Shown here one piece after another: positions 25,765-35,215 of a stretch of DNA of 64,000 bases (positions are counted from its first letter, which is position 1; each line of letters begins with the position of its first letter). This DNA comes from an uncultured Clostridia bacterium (lineage in GTDB: Bacteria > Bacillota > Clostridia > Oscillospirales > Ruminococcaceae). The DNA lies in the NCBI GenBank assembly GCA_947586185.1, contig CANPXN010000001.1, forward strand, positions 124,001 through 188,000, given 5' to 3'. The notes beneath the pieces were generated by a model. It was given only the letters and a program-made list of their open reading frames with translations. It was not told where the DNA came from and did no database searches. The position numbers and the translations under genes are program-made.

Positions 25765-25946
25765 TATCTATAGTACTGCTCTTTGATCTTCCGGTAGACA
25801 AAATCTATTGGAAGAGTCGCCAAAACGACGGCAGTCAAAAACTACATACAGTTTTGACAAGATCAGTATTGAACGGCTTCTTAGGTGGCTTCGCCGCCAC
25901 TGTCACATTGTGGCATCGTTAATATAAGTTGAAAGGTGGAAAATCT
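25765..25946 (+). promoter_or_regulatory. Structured leader RNA, candidate riboswitch-like element
   Basis: A closing helix (25772-25778 AGTACTG with 25864-25870 CAGTATT) encloses three hairpins: 25788-25814 (11 bp with two G-U pairs, loop CAAAA), 25816-25829 (GTCG/CGAC) and 25834-25858 (9 bp with one bulge). Downstream, GCCGCCAC (25893-25900) can pair in three exclusive ways: with GGTGGC (25884-25889), with GTGGC (25910-25914), or, through CCGCC, with the ribosome site GGTGG (25935-25939). There is no T-run, so translational control is more likely than termination. I do not recognise it as a known riboswitch class. Confidence 0.6.
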
Positions 25947-28700
25947 ATGCTTTCTAAAAAAAATTTTCTGAAAAAAGCTGCGAGCATTTTTATTTCAGCT
26001 GTACTGGCTGTTTCTTCTATTCCGATTTTGACCGGAAGCTCCGCGGTGGAACACAGCAGAGTCGGTGTTCATGACCCGTCCATAGTGAAGCTTGAGGACG
26101 GAAGCTATTACATCATAGGCTCCCATCTTGCAGGAGCTCGTTCAAAGGATCTGTACAGCTGGACATATACTGCAAACTCAAATCTCGGTACTACAAACAC
26201 TACGTATTTTAAAGATATTTATAAGGACCTTGCAGTACCTGAAAGGTGGTCAAATACTACCGACGGCTATGATCTTTCCGGAAATCTGTGGGCGCCTGAT
26301 ATAGTCTATAACAGGGAAATGAAAAAGTACTGTATGTATTTAAGCGTTAACGGAAATAACTGGAACTCATCAATAGTTCTCTGTACTGCGGATAATATTG
26401 ACGGGCCTTATACGTATAAGGATACTATCGTTTATTCAGGCTTTACAAATAATACTGTAAATAATGTAAATGATACTGATGTTCCGAGGGTTTTGGGCAG
26501 CAATCCTGATATAAGCCGCTATATCAGCAACGGCGGCTGGAATGCTTCATATGGTACTAATGCTATTGATCCGGCTGTTTTTTATGACGAAAGCGGTAAT
26601 CTGTGGATGATCTACGGTTCATGGTTCGGCGGACTTTATATGCTGGAGCTTGACGAGAAAACAGGTCTTCGTGATTACAATGTAAAATATGAAACCAAGG
26701 CAAACGTTTCAGACGCATATATGGGCAAAAAGGCGGCAGGAGGCTATTTCAGCTCAGGCGAGGGGCCTTATATTGAGTATATGAAAGCTCCGGGTTCAAA
26801 CAAGGGCTATTATTACTTATTTATTTCCTATGGTTACTTTAACTCCAATGGCGGCTATAATATGAGAATTTTCCGTTCGGAGAACCCTGACGGTCCTTAT
26901 GTTGACCAAAATGGAAACAGCGCAATTTACACTAAAGGAACAGGGGACGCAAATACTAAAGGAACTGTCGGCGAGCGTCTTATGAGCAATTACCAGTGGA
27001 GCTGTAATGACCGTCCGTTCAAGGCGCAGGGGCATAATTCCGTGCTTATGGACGATGACGGAAAGCTGTATGTGATTTACCATACTAAATTTGACGACGC
27101 CTACGGCTTCCATGAGGTTCGTGTACATCAGATGTTCCTTAATGAGGACGGATGGCCGATTGCGGCTCCTTATGAGTATTCTGGGGAAACGATTTCTGAT
27201 GTAGGGCATACAAAAGAGGCTGTAACAGGTGATTATGAGTTCATTTTCCATACTCTGAATCAAACCTTTGTAAATGAAAAAAGTGCTGATGTTGAAAAGC
27301 CAAAAAATATCACACTTAACGATAACGGAACTGTTACCGGAGATATTACCGGTACATGGACTATGGAAAACGGTACTCCTAATATGACTTTTACCTATAA
27401 TAATGTTACATATAAGGGTGAATTTCTCGTTCAGGCGGATGAGTCAGCGGCTCAGGTGCAGAAAATGACCTTTACGGCTACGGGAAACAATACCTGTATC
27501 TGGGGAAGTAAAAAAAGTGAATATAAGGCAAATGAGGATATGGTGGATCTTACAAGCTACGGCAGTAAGCTTACATATGATCCTGACAGGGTTTCGTTTG
27601 AAAGCGGCGCTGTAAAGATCGGAGATACATCGCTTCTCAGTGATATATCATACTTTGTTGAAAATAAGAACAGCGGTAAGGTCTTAGACCTTGACAGCGG
27701 TAAAACAGCCTCAGGTACAAATATTCAGCAGTGGGCTAAAACAGGAGGCAGTCAGCAGGAATGGCGCTTTTGCGATACCGGAAACGGATATTGCAAGATC
27801 GTTTCCATGGCTAACGAGGGTATGGCTTTAACTGTCAATGGAAACGACGGAGAGAACGGCCTTAATATTCAACTGGAAAGCTATACGGGAGCTGATAATC
27901 AGCTGTGGAAGCTTGTACAGAACGGTTTATATTATGGTATCGTGTCAAAATGCTCCGGGGATAAATCGGGGCTTGACGTGTACGACTGGAGCGTTGACAA
28001 CGGCGGAAACATAAATCAGTGGGAGTACTGGGGCGGCGACTGTCAGCTGTGGAAGATATCCCCTGTATATCCTGAGGCAGTGGAAGCGAATTACATTATA
28101 CGAAATGTAAACAGCGGTCTGTATATTGGTGAAAGCGCCGGAAATGTTGAGCAGTCTGCTGAAAGCTGTATATGGTCCGTTGTAAGGAACAGCGACGGCA
28201 CATATTCTATTATAGATTCGGAAAACAAGGCGATAACCATTGAAAACGCCAACGGAACGGACGGCAATAACGCTTTGCTTACAGATTACCTTGAAAGCAG
28301 CGGTCAGAAATTTAAGATACAGCCGTGTAAGGACGGCTCCTATGCGATATTGTCAGCTTGTTCTGATACAAAGTCCGGTCTGGATGTTTATGAGATCAGT
28401 ACGGAAAACGGCGCTAATATTTGTCAGTGGAACTTCTGGGGCGGAGACGGTCAGAAGTGGGTAATGATACCTTGTGTACGGGAAAGCATTGAATATGAGC
28501 CGGGTGATGTAAATAATGACGGTATTATAAATATCTATGATGTTATTATGGCGAAAAGAGGTCTTAAAAACGGATTTGAAAGCAAGGCTGCAAGTCTTGC
28601 GGCAGATGTGGACGGCAGCGGAGCTGTTGACGCAAAGGATATTAAGCTGATACAGGAATTTTTAGTGGGGGAAAGAACAGTTTTTCCTGTACAGGTTTAA
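25947..28700 (+). CDS. Secreted GH43 arabinan hydrolase with two CBM13 and dockerin
   Basis: 917 residues from ATG 25947 after AAAGGTGG. The order is: signal peptide (1-~33); GH43 five-blade propeller (~35-415) with catalytic-base Asp in GVHDPSIV, second Asp in AIDPAVFYD and acid Glu in SSGEGPYIEY; a GH43 C-terminal beta domain (~425-525); two ricin-type CBM13 modules (~568-705 and ~715-845, with NIQQWA and ICQWNFWG repeats); and a C-terminal dockerin (GDVNNDGIINIYDVIMAKRG, then ADVDGSGAVDAKDI). It most resembles endo-1,5-alpha-L-arabinanases, which trim arabinan side chains of rhamnogalacturonan-I. It is first in a three-gene operon; the next gene starts 24 bases later. Confidence 0.9.
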   Translation: MLSKKNFLKKAASIFISAVLAVSSIPILTGSSAVEHSRVGVHDPSIVKLEDGSYYIIGSHLAGARSKDLYSWTYTANSNLGTTNTTYFKDIYKDLAVPERWSNTTDGYDLSGNLWAPDIVYNREMKKYCMYLSVNGNNWNSSIVLCTADNIDGPYTYKDTIVYSGFTNNTVNNVNDTDVPRVLGSNPDISRYISNGGWNASYGTNAIDPAVFYDESGNLWMIYGSWFGGLYMLELDEKTGLRDYNVKYETKANVSDAYMGKKAAGGYFSSGEGPYIEYMKAPGSNKGYYYLFISYGYFNSNGGYNMRIFRSENPDGPYVDQNGNSAIYTKGTGDANTKGTVGERLMSNYQWSCNDRPFKAQGHNSVLMDDDGKLYVIYHTKFDDAYGFHEVRVHQMFLNEDGWPIAAPYEYSGETISDVGHTKEAVTGDYEFIFHTLNQTFVNEKSADVEKPKNITLNDNGTVTGDITGTWTMENGTPNMTFTYNNVTYKGEFLVQADESAAQVQKMTFTATGNNTCIWGSKKSEYKANEDMVDLTSYGSKLTYDPDRVSFESGAVKIGDTSLLSDISYFVENKNSGKVLDLDSGKTASGTNIQQWAKTGGSQQEWRFCDTGNGYCKIVSMANEGMALTVNGNDGENGLNIQLESYTGADNQLWKLVQNGLYYGIVSKCSGDKSGLDVYDWSVDNGGNINQWEYWGGDCQLWKISPVYPEAVEANYIIRNVNSGLYIGESAGNVEQSAESCIWSVVRNSDGTYSIIDSENKAITIENANGTDGNNALLTDYLESSGQKFKIQPCKDGSYAILSACSDTKSGLDVYEISTENGANICQWNFWGGDGQKWVMIPCVRESIEYEPGDVNNDGIINIYDVIMAKRGLKNGFESKAASLAADVDGSGAVDAKDIKLIQEFLVGERTVFPVQV

Positions 28701-28724
28701 ATGATAATTGAATAGGAGGAAATT

Positions 28725-31700
28725 ATGAAAAGAATCAAAGCGTTTCTGACAGCCATGCTGATGCTGTGTTCAGCCGGAGCTGTTTACAGCAGCGGTATGG
28801 CTTATGCGGCGGACAGTCAGACATCCCTTGACGGCACATATCTTATAAGAAATGTGAACAGCGGTATTTACCTGAATGTCGAGGGCGGAGGCTCAGCGGA
28901 TGGCACTAACGTTCAGCAGTGGGGCGCTGACGAGGGGCTGCCGTATAATGTATGGAGACTTGAAGCAGGCAGTGATGGACTTTATCGTATTTATTCCATG
29001 GTGGGAGACGGTGAAAGCTGTCTTACCGTTTCAAAGAGCCAGGAGCTTTACGGCGATAATGTCTGCATAAGTAAGGACACAGGAGCTGATACTCAGCTTT
29101 ACAAGCTTTCTGCAAATTCTGATGGAAGCTTTAAGATTCTTACAAAGTGTTCAGACAATAAGCATGCCGTTGAGGTAATTAATGCCGAAACTGCAAGCGG
29201 AGCAAATATCCAGCAGTGGGAGGTAAACGGCGTTAACTGTCAGGACTGGGAGCTTGTTCCGGTAAAGTATGTTGAAAACTTAAGCCTTGCTGAAACAAAG
29301 GGTGAAACGATTGGAGATGTATTCACTCCGGGAGATCTTAACGATGACGGTATTGTAAACGTTTTTGATACTATTCTTGCCAAGCGCATACTTATGAGCG
29401 GAGGCGGTACGGAGCATCAGAAGCATGCAGGAAATGTAAACGGCGACAATGAATTTAATTCAATGGACATTGCTGCAATGAACAAATACATGGTCAAGGA
29501 ATCCGACCAGCTTTTAAGACAGGATGTTCCTGTTGTAAGAAAATATGCCGCTGTTGATGGAAGTTATGCTAAGGGCGTTTCTGAAACAACTAATGCCGGC
29601 TTTGAAAGTGACGCCTATCTGAACCTTGACAATGAGTCCGACGTTGAAGCCTCATGGAATGTATCTGCGGACAGCGACGGAGTTTATGCAGTTACATTCA
29701 GGTATGCAAACGGAGGTACGGCTGCAAGAGATGTTATGGTAAACGTTAATAATGAAATCGTTTACTGGAACGCTTCATTCCCTGTAACCGGCGCATGGAC
29801 AAATTGGGATGAGTCGGTGCTTTATCTGCCTCTTAAAAGTGGAGTGAACAAAATAACCGTTACGTCACTAACAGCTGACGGAGCGCCTAATATTGATACG
29901 ATTACTATTGCTGACACTGAAAATGAGGAAAGCCCTTCAAAGCCTGTTGAGGCAATAAAGGGAGTCCCTGATAAGCTAACTGACGAAAATCCTGACGGAC
30001 GTCAGATGGAGGCTCTTGACAGAGGCGTTGTGGCAGCCTATACTGGAACGGGAATGTTGGTTTCATGGAGAACACTTGCAACCGATACTGAAAACACGAC
30101 CTTTAAGCTCTATAAGAACGGAAGCCTTGTAACGGAAATCGGAGCAAATGACGCAACTAACTATTTTGTGGAGGGCGCTACAGCCTCGGATTCGTTTACA
30201 ATTGACACTTATGTAAACGGTACTATGACAGAATTTGCTCAGAGCGCAGTTATACTGGGAACTAAAAACTCCGGGCAGTCTGGAGCATATATGGATATTG
30301 CTCTTGACAAACCGGCAGATCAGACAATGCCAAACGGCTCAACCTGTACATACACTCCTAACGATTGCTCAGTGGGAGACGCTGACGGAGACGGACAGTA
30401 TGAGATCTTTTTAAAGTGGGACCCTTCAAACTCACAGGATAACTCAAAGGACGGCTATACCGGAACAGTATTCATTGACTGTTATAAGCTTGACGGAACA
30501 AAGCTTTGGAGAATAGATTTGGGCAAAAATATCCGTGCAGGCGCGCATTATACTCAGTTCCAGGTTTATGACTATGACGGTGACGGAAAGGCTGAGCTTA
30601 TGTGTAAGACAGCCGACGGAACGGTTGACGGTAAGGGAAAGGTTATCGGCAATGCAAGTGCGGATTACCGTTCAAGTGCAGGTCGCATTCTTACAGGACC
30701 TGAATATCTGACTCTGTTTGACGGACTGACGGGTGCAGCTCTTGATACTATCAACTACGAGCCGGGAAGGGACGATGTAAGCAAATGGGAGGATGGATAC
30801 GGAAATCGTGTTGACAGATTCCTTTCGGGAACGGCATACTTTGACGGAAAGACTCCGTCAGCAGTATTCTGCCGTGGTTATTATTCAAGAACCTCTATTG
30901 CAGCCTATGACATAAAGGATAAGAAGATCGTTAAGCGCTGGATATTTGATACCGGATATGACAAGACAAATCCGTATTATGGACAGGGCAACCACAGCCT
31001 TGTTGTTATGGACGTTGACCAGGACGGCAAGGACGAGATAGTTTACGGTTCATGCTGTATTGACGATAACGGAAAGGGGCTTTGGAGCACAGGCCTCGGT
31101 CACGGCGACTGTATGCAGGCAGGAGATCTGATACCTGAGCGAGAGGGACTTGAAATATTCCAGGTTCATGAGGAGCATTACTGTGCAGAGGTTCATGACG
31201 CTGCAACAGGAAAGATCATATGGAAAATTGACGGTACTGACGATGTAGGAAGAGGTATTGCTCTTAACATTTCTTCTGAAACTCCGGGTATGGAATTTAC
31301 AAGCGTAGTTGACAGTATGATTTATGCCTATAATCCTAATACAGGAAAAATCGAATCCACCGGAAAGGCATGGAGCAGTATTACCAAATGGGGTATGAAC
31401 TCCGCTGTATGGTGGGACGGAGATCTTGAAAGAGAGGCTCTTGACCGTACAATGGTTGATAAACCGGGAAGAATATTCACCGGTGATGGTGCGTCATATA
31501 ATAATGCTTCAAAGTCAAATGCATGTATAACATGTGATTTGTTCGGCGACTGGCGAGAGGAAATGATATTCCCTGCAAACAACGGAAATTCACTCCGTGT
31601 ATTTGGAACTACATTTACAACGGATGTAAAGCTTACGACACTGATGCATGATTCACAGTATCGTACAGGTGTTGCAATTGAGAATGTAGGATATAATCAG

Positions 31701-31781
31701 GCTCCTAATACAAGCTTCTTCCTTGGAACAGGATATAAGCTGCCGAAAAAGCCGGAGATATATACTGCAAAGGCAGATTAA
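28725..31781 (+). CDS. Secreted rhamnogalacturonan lyase (PL11) with CBM13, internal dockerin and CBM35-like module
   Basis: 1018 residues, ATG after AGGAGG. The order is: signal peptide (1-~28); CBM13 (~35-190); dockerin (~203-261, GDLNDDGIVNVFDTILAKRI, then GNVNGDNEFNSMD); CBM35-like beta-sandwich (~269-395, with the family-typical VNKITVTSLTADGAPNID); then PL11 (~420-1015), which opens with RQMEALDRGVVA and has repeated calcium-site strings such as DADGDGQYEIFLKWDPSN and DYDGDGKAELMCKTADG. The enzyme cleaves the RG-I backbone by beta-elimination. The dockerin lies inside the protein rather than at its end. Confidence 0.92.
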   Translation: MKRIKAFLTAMLMLCSAGAVYSSGMAYAADSQTSLDGTYLIRNVNSGIYLNVEGGGSADGTNVQQWGADEGLPYNVWRLEAGSDGLYRIYSMVGDGESCLTVSKSQELYGDNVCISKDTGADTQLYKLSANSDGSFKILTKCSDNKHAVEVINAETASGANIQQWEVNGVNCQDWELVPVKYVENLSLAETKGETIGDVFTPGDLNDDGIVNVFDTILAKRILMSGGGTEHQKHAGNVNGDNEFNSMDIAAMNKYMVKESDQLLRQDVPVVRKYAAVDGSYAKGVSETTNAGFESDAYLNLDNESDVEASWNVSADSDGVYAVTFRYANGGTAARDVMVNVNNEIVYWNASFPVTGAWTNWDESVLYLPLKSGVNKITVTSLTADGAPNIDTITIADTENEESPSKPVEAIKGVPDKLTDENPDGRQMEALDRGVVAAYTGTGMLVSWRTLATDTENTTFKLYKNGSLVTEIGANDATNYFVEGATASDSFTIDTYVNGTMTEFAQSAVILGTKNSGQSGAYMDIALDKPADQTMPNGSTCTYTPNDCSVGDADGDGQYEIFLKWDPSNSQDNSKDGYTGTVFIDCYKLDGTKLWRIDLGKNIRAGAHYTQFQVYDYDGDGKAELMCKTADGTVDGKGKVIGNASADYRSSAGRILTGPEYLTLFDGLTGAALDTINYEPGRDDVSKWEDGYGNRVDRFLSGTAYFDGKTPSAVFCRGYYSRTSIAAYDIKDKKIVKRWIFDTGYDKTNPYYGQGNHSLVVMDVDQDGKDEIVYGSCCIDDNGKGLWSTGLGHGDCMQAGDLIPEREGLEIFQVHEEHYCAEVHDAATGKIIWKIDGTDDVGRGIALNISSETPGMEFTSVVDSMIYAYNPNTGKIESTGKAWSSITKWGMNSAVWWDGDLEREALDRTMVDKPGRIFTGDGASYNNASKSNACITCDLFGDWREEMIFPANNGNSLRVFGTTFTTDVKLTTLMHDSQYRTGVAIENVGYNQAPNTSFFLGTGYKLPKKPEIYTAKAD

Positions 31782-31837
31782 TATTATAAAGGGGAGGCTG
31801 GAGAGTGCCGGCCTCCTCCATAAAAGAGGGGAAATAT

Positions 31838-34783
31838 ATGATTAAAACAGCAGGGAAAAGAACATTATCAGCTATCCTGAGTATTTTTATAGCGCTGCTG
31901 GCATTTTGCGGAATACAGCCTTTTAGCAAGGCTTCTGCTGCACAGAGCAACTGGAAGTTTGATCTGGGTGCAAATGCTGAAAGCGGATATACCGCAGTCA
32001 GCGCAACTCAGGGTTACAGCTCTTCATTGGGTTATGGTTTCAGAAATACTGCCGGAGTAAAAAATGTTTCAGCATCAGGCAGCGGAGCGCTGAGCGATGC
32101 GGTTCAGTTTACTGATACGGCAAACGCAAACAATACCTTTGATGTTGATTTGCCGTCGGGACTTTACCGTATAACAGTTACTCTTGGCAATACAAATCGC
32201 ACAAGTGTTTATATGGAGGGAATGCTGCAAATCGTCAACATGACAGGCAATAACGCTGTTGACTCAATTCTGCTTCCGGTTACGGACGGACAGCTTAATA
32301 TACGCGCAGCTGCCGGCAAAGCAGGCTATGCCTTTTCAATAAGCTCCATTGAGATCAGCTATGTTTCTGGCGATACGGCTTTGCCTAACACAGTATGGAT
32401 GTGCGGCGACTCAACAGTATGCAATTACTATCCTCTTGATACGAGCGTTCAGGCAGGTTGGGGTCAGGTGCTTCCAAAGTATATTGATACAAATGTATGG
32501 CAGGTTCGTGATATGGCTGCAAGCGGACAGTATGCTAAGGGATTTGTTGAGGCAGGACAGTTTGATGCAATTGAGTATTACGGTAAAAATGGAGATATAT
32601 TCATTGTCTCCATAGGAATAAATGATACCAATTATTCAAATGCGGAGGAATATTACACCTATGTTACCGATATGGTAACCAAGGCAAAAGCAAAGGGAAT
32701 GAGAGTTATCCTTGTAAAGCAGCAGGGAAGAAACGGTGACGCTACAAGAAAACCTCTGCTTACAGGACGTTGGTTTGGTACAGAGCTGGATAAGATCGGT
32801 ACGGAGCAAAACGTTCAGGTAATCGACCTTTTTAACCTCTGGCAGGATTACTGCATTTCTATTGGCGCTGATGCAACAACAGCTCTTTACATGAACGGCG
32901 ATACGCTTCACCCGAACCGTCAGGGAGCGATGAAGCTTGCAGAGCTTGCATCATCACAGATCGACTGGACTATGACGGAAACCCTTCCTGAGGGAGCAGA
33001 AATCGCTGAAAACACACAGTATCTTATAAGAAATAAGAACAGCGGACTTTGTCTTGAGGCTGAAAGCGCAGCAAATGGTGCAAATGTTTCTCAGCAGCCG
33101 GGAAGTATTCTTGAAAATTCAAATATGTGGACTGTTAAAAAGGCATCAGACGGTTATTATTATATCGTAAGCGGTCTTGATAAGGGACAGTATTTCCTTG
33201 ATCTGTCCTATGGTGATACTGCTAACGGAACTAATATAGGTATTTTTGAGGATACAAAAAGCGATGCTCAGCTTTTTAAGTTTATTGATAATAAAAACGG
33301 AAGCTACTGCATTACTACTAAGAACAGCAAGGATAAAAGCTGTGTAGAAGTAAAGAATGCCCTTACAGACGCAGGAGCTAACGTTCAGGAATGGGAAATA
33401 AACGGTCATGACTGCCAGTCGTGGATTCTTGAGCCGGTTAATTATTCTGAGAGCGGCAGCGATATAGTTGTTGGAGACCTGAATCATGACGGCGTAGTTA
33501 ATGTATTTGATTATATATTATTGAAACGCAGTGTTATGAATCAGTCTGCATCAGGTTATGAGATGCATTATGCGGACACAAATGCTGATGGAGAGGTAAA
33601 TGTATCAGACTGTGTTGCAATGAAGAAATTCCTTGTAAACATTGATAACTTTGACGCAGTAAAGAAGAGCAGTTCTTTCTATTATGCAAATGAGGCTTCC
33701 TATAGCAGAGGCGTTCTTGAGAGCGTAAATGCTGGCTTTAAGAAGGATTCATATGTTAATCTTGATAATACAGCGGGAAGTTTTATTGAGTGGCAGCTTT
33801 ATGCTCCTGAGGATGGTAACTATCTTTGTTCATTCAGTATTGCAAACGGAAGCGATCAGAACCGTGCTATGAAGCTTGAGTTAAACGGCGGTGCAGATTA
33901 CTGGGTTCAGGATTTTCTTGCTACCGGCGCATGGACAACTTGGAGCACAAGAGGTATTGTTCTTCCGCTTAAAAAGGGCATGAATACTCTCCGAATGACA
34001 TCACGCACTGAACAGGGCGGACCTAACATTGATACTCTTTACATTGAAAAAACCGAAGAGCCGATAGCTGAAATTTATGTTCCGGAGGAAAAGCCTGAAC
34101 CGACTCAGCCGGACAGCAAGCCTACAGTGTTTATTGCAGGGGATTCCACCGTTCAGACCTATCGTGCAAGTTATGCTCCGCAGCAGGGCTGGGGCGCATA
34201 CCTACAGAATTATCTGCCTGAAAACTATACGGTATCAAACCGTGCGATAGCAGGAAGAAGCTCCAAGAGCTTTTATGATAACGGAAGACTTGACACTATC
34301 CTCAGTGAAATGAAAGCCGGAGATTATCTGTTGGTTCAGTTCGGCATAAACGACTCGGCATATAATAATGCTGAAAGGTATGCACCTGTAAGCGGCTCAG
34401 TTCCTGGTACTGACGGAAGCTTTGAATACTATATTTCAAAATATATTGAGGGAGCGCTGAGCAAGGGCGGAACACCTGTCCTTGTAACAACTGTTCTTGG
34501 ACTCAAGGCATATAACAGCAGCACCGGAAGGTTTGAGGGAAGCTATGGTAATTACTGCAATGCCATGAAGCAGCTTGCAGCATACTACAAAATACCTTGC
34601 ATTGACTTAAACGCATTAATGGTGGATCATTATAATGCCATCGGCTATGATAAGGCGTATACCTATCATTTGATCTCTACAGAGCTTTCCACTACGGATA
34701 TGACTCACTTTACAGAAACCGGAGCAACGGCTGTTGCAAAGCTTGTGGGAGATGAGCTAAAGAAACAGGGTATAATCAAATAA
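31838..34783 (+). CDS. Secreted protein with two CE12-type esterase domains around CBM13-dockerin-CBM35
   Basis: 981 residues from ATG 31838 after AGAGGGGAAA. The order is: signal peptide; galactose-binding-like N-domain (~38-180); SGNH esterase 1 (~185-378; Ser in CGDSTVCNY, SIGINDTNY, and DTLHPNRQG with the catalytic D..H); CBM13 (~393-535); dockerin (~545-605, GDLNHDGVVNVFDYILLKRS); CBM35-like (~611-741); SGNH esterase 2 (~761-981; AGDSTVQTY, QFGINDSAYN, TDMTHFTETGA). CE12 enzymes remove acetyl groups from rhamnogalacturonan, clearing the way for the PL11 lyase encoded just upstream. The CBM13-dockerin-CBM35 block matches that of the lyase. Confidence 0.9.
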   Translation: MIKTAGKRTLSAILSIFIALLAFCGIQPFSKASAAQSNWKFDLGANAESGYTAVSATQGYSSSLGYGFRNTAGVKNVSASGSGALSDAVQFTDTANANNTFDVDLPSGLYRITVTLGNTNRTSVYMEGMLQIVNMTGNNAVDSILLPVTDGQLNIRAAAGKAGYAFSISSIEISYVSGDTALPNTVWMCGDSTVCNYYPLDTSVQAGWGQVLPKYIDTNVWQVRDMAASGQYAKGFVEAGQFDAIEYYGKNGDIFIVSIGINDTNYSNAEEYYTYVTDMVTKAKAKGMRVILVKQQGRNGDATRKPLLTGRWFGTELDKIGTEQNVQVIDLFNLWQDYCISIGADATTALYMNGDTLHPNRQGAMKLAELASSQIDWTMTETLPEGAEIAENTQYLIRNKNSGLCLEAESAANGANVSQQPGSILENSNMWTVKKASDGYYYIVSGLDKGQYFLDLSYGDTANGTNIGIFEDTKSDAQLFKFIDNKNGSYCITTKNSKDKSCVEVKNALTDAGANVQEWEINGHDCQSWILEPVNYSESGSDIVVGDLNHDGVVNVFDYILLKRSVMNQSASGYEMHYADTNADGEVNVSDCVAMKKFLVNIDNFDAVKKSSSFYYANEASYSRGVLESVNAGFKKDSYVNLDNTAGSFIEWQLYAPEDGNYLCSFSIANGSDQNRAMKLELNGGADYWVQDFLATGAWTTWSTRGIVLPLKKGMNTLRMTSRTEQGGPNIDTLYIEKTEEPIAEIYVPEEKPEPTQPDSKPTVFIAGDSTVQTYRASYAPQQGWGAYLQNYLPENYTVSNRAIAGRSSKSFYDNGRLDTILSEMKAGDYLLVQFGINDSAYNNAERYAPVSGSVPGTDGSFEYYISKYIEGALSKGGTPVLVTTVLGLKAYNSSTGRFEGSYGNYCNAMKQLAAYYKIPCIDLNALMVDHYNAIGYDKAYTYHLISTELSTTDMTHFTETGATAVAKLVGDELKKQGIIK

Positions 34784-34790
34784 TGCTTTA

Positions 34791-34836
34791 AAAGCCACTT
34801 TTGATGTTTTGTCAAAAGTGGCTTTGAGTTTTTTTG
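34791..34836 (+). terminator. Terminator of the pectin operon
   Basis: A perfect 14-bp stem AAAGCCACTTTTGA / TCAAAAGTGGCTTT with a 7-base loop, followed by GAGTTTTTTT. Confidence 0.92.
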
Positions 34837-34839
34837 TCA

Positions 34840-34868
34840 TTGACTTTACCTGCTTTCTTTAGTATAAT
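34840..34868 (+). promoter_or_regulatory. Sigma-A promoter
   Basis: TTGACT (34840-34845), a 17-base spacer and TATAAT (34863-34868), about 55 bases before the small gene at 34924. Confidence 0.72.
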
Positions 34869-34923
34869 TAAACCATAACAGGACGTTAAACATTAAACAG
34901 GAATTTGAAAGGGGTAAGAGACT

Positions 34924-35130
34924 GTGAGTAAATATGATCCTTTATGGGAATATGTGCAGAAAAACGGAAGTCAATCTTTTAAACTGACATTTGAAGAAAT
35001 ACAAAGTATTGTGAAATTACCAATAGACCACTCCTTTTTAAAATACAAAAAAGAGCTTACAGAATACGGCTATCAAGTCGGAAAAATATCTATGAAAGAG
35101 CAAACAGTTATCTTTAATAAGATTGATTGA
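34924..35130 (+). CDS. Small conserved protein of unknown function
   Basis: 68 residues, GTG start after AAAGGGGT. The sequence DPLWEYVQKNGSQSFKLTFE, IDHSFLKYKKELTEYGYQVG and QTVIFNKI is a compact alpha/beta protein that resembles short hypothetical proteins found across Firmicutes (the DUF7662-type pattern, opening with DPLW and a helix after LTFEEI). It stands alone with its own promoter. No function can be given. Confidence 0.7.
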   Translation: MSKYDPLWEYVQKNGSQSFKLTFEEIQSIVKLPIDHSFLKYKKELTEYGYQVGKISMKEQTVIFNKID

Positions 35131-35156
35131 CATTACGGTTTAGCAACAGTTTGTAA

Positions 35157-35197
35157 TACAAAAATCCCTGCAAAGAATATGTTTCCTTGCAGGGATT
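35157..35197 (-). terminator. Terminator of the ABC exporter operon
   Basis: AATCCCTGCAA / TTGCAGGGATT (35163-35173 and 35187-35197) with a 13-base loop; on the minus strand it is followed by TTTTTGTATT. It may also end the convergent small gene. Confidence 0.78.
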
Positions 35198-35215
35198 ACA
35201 TTTATATTGCTGTTT

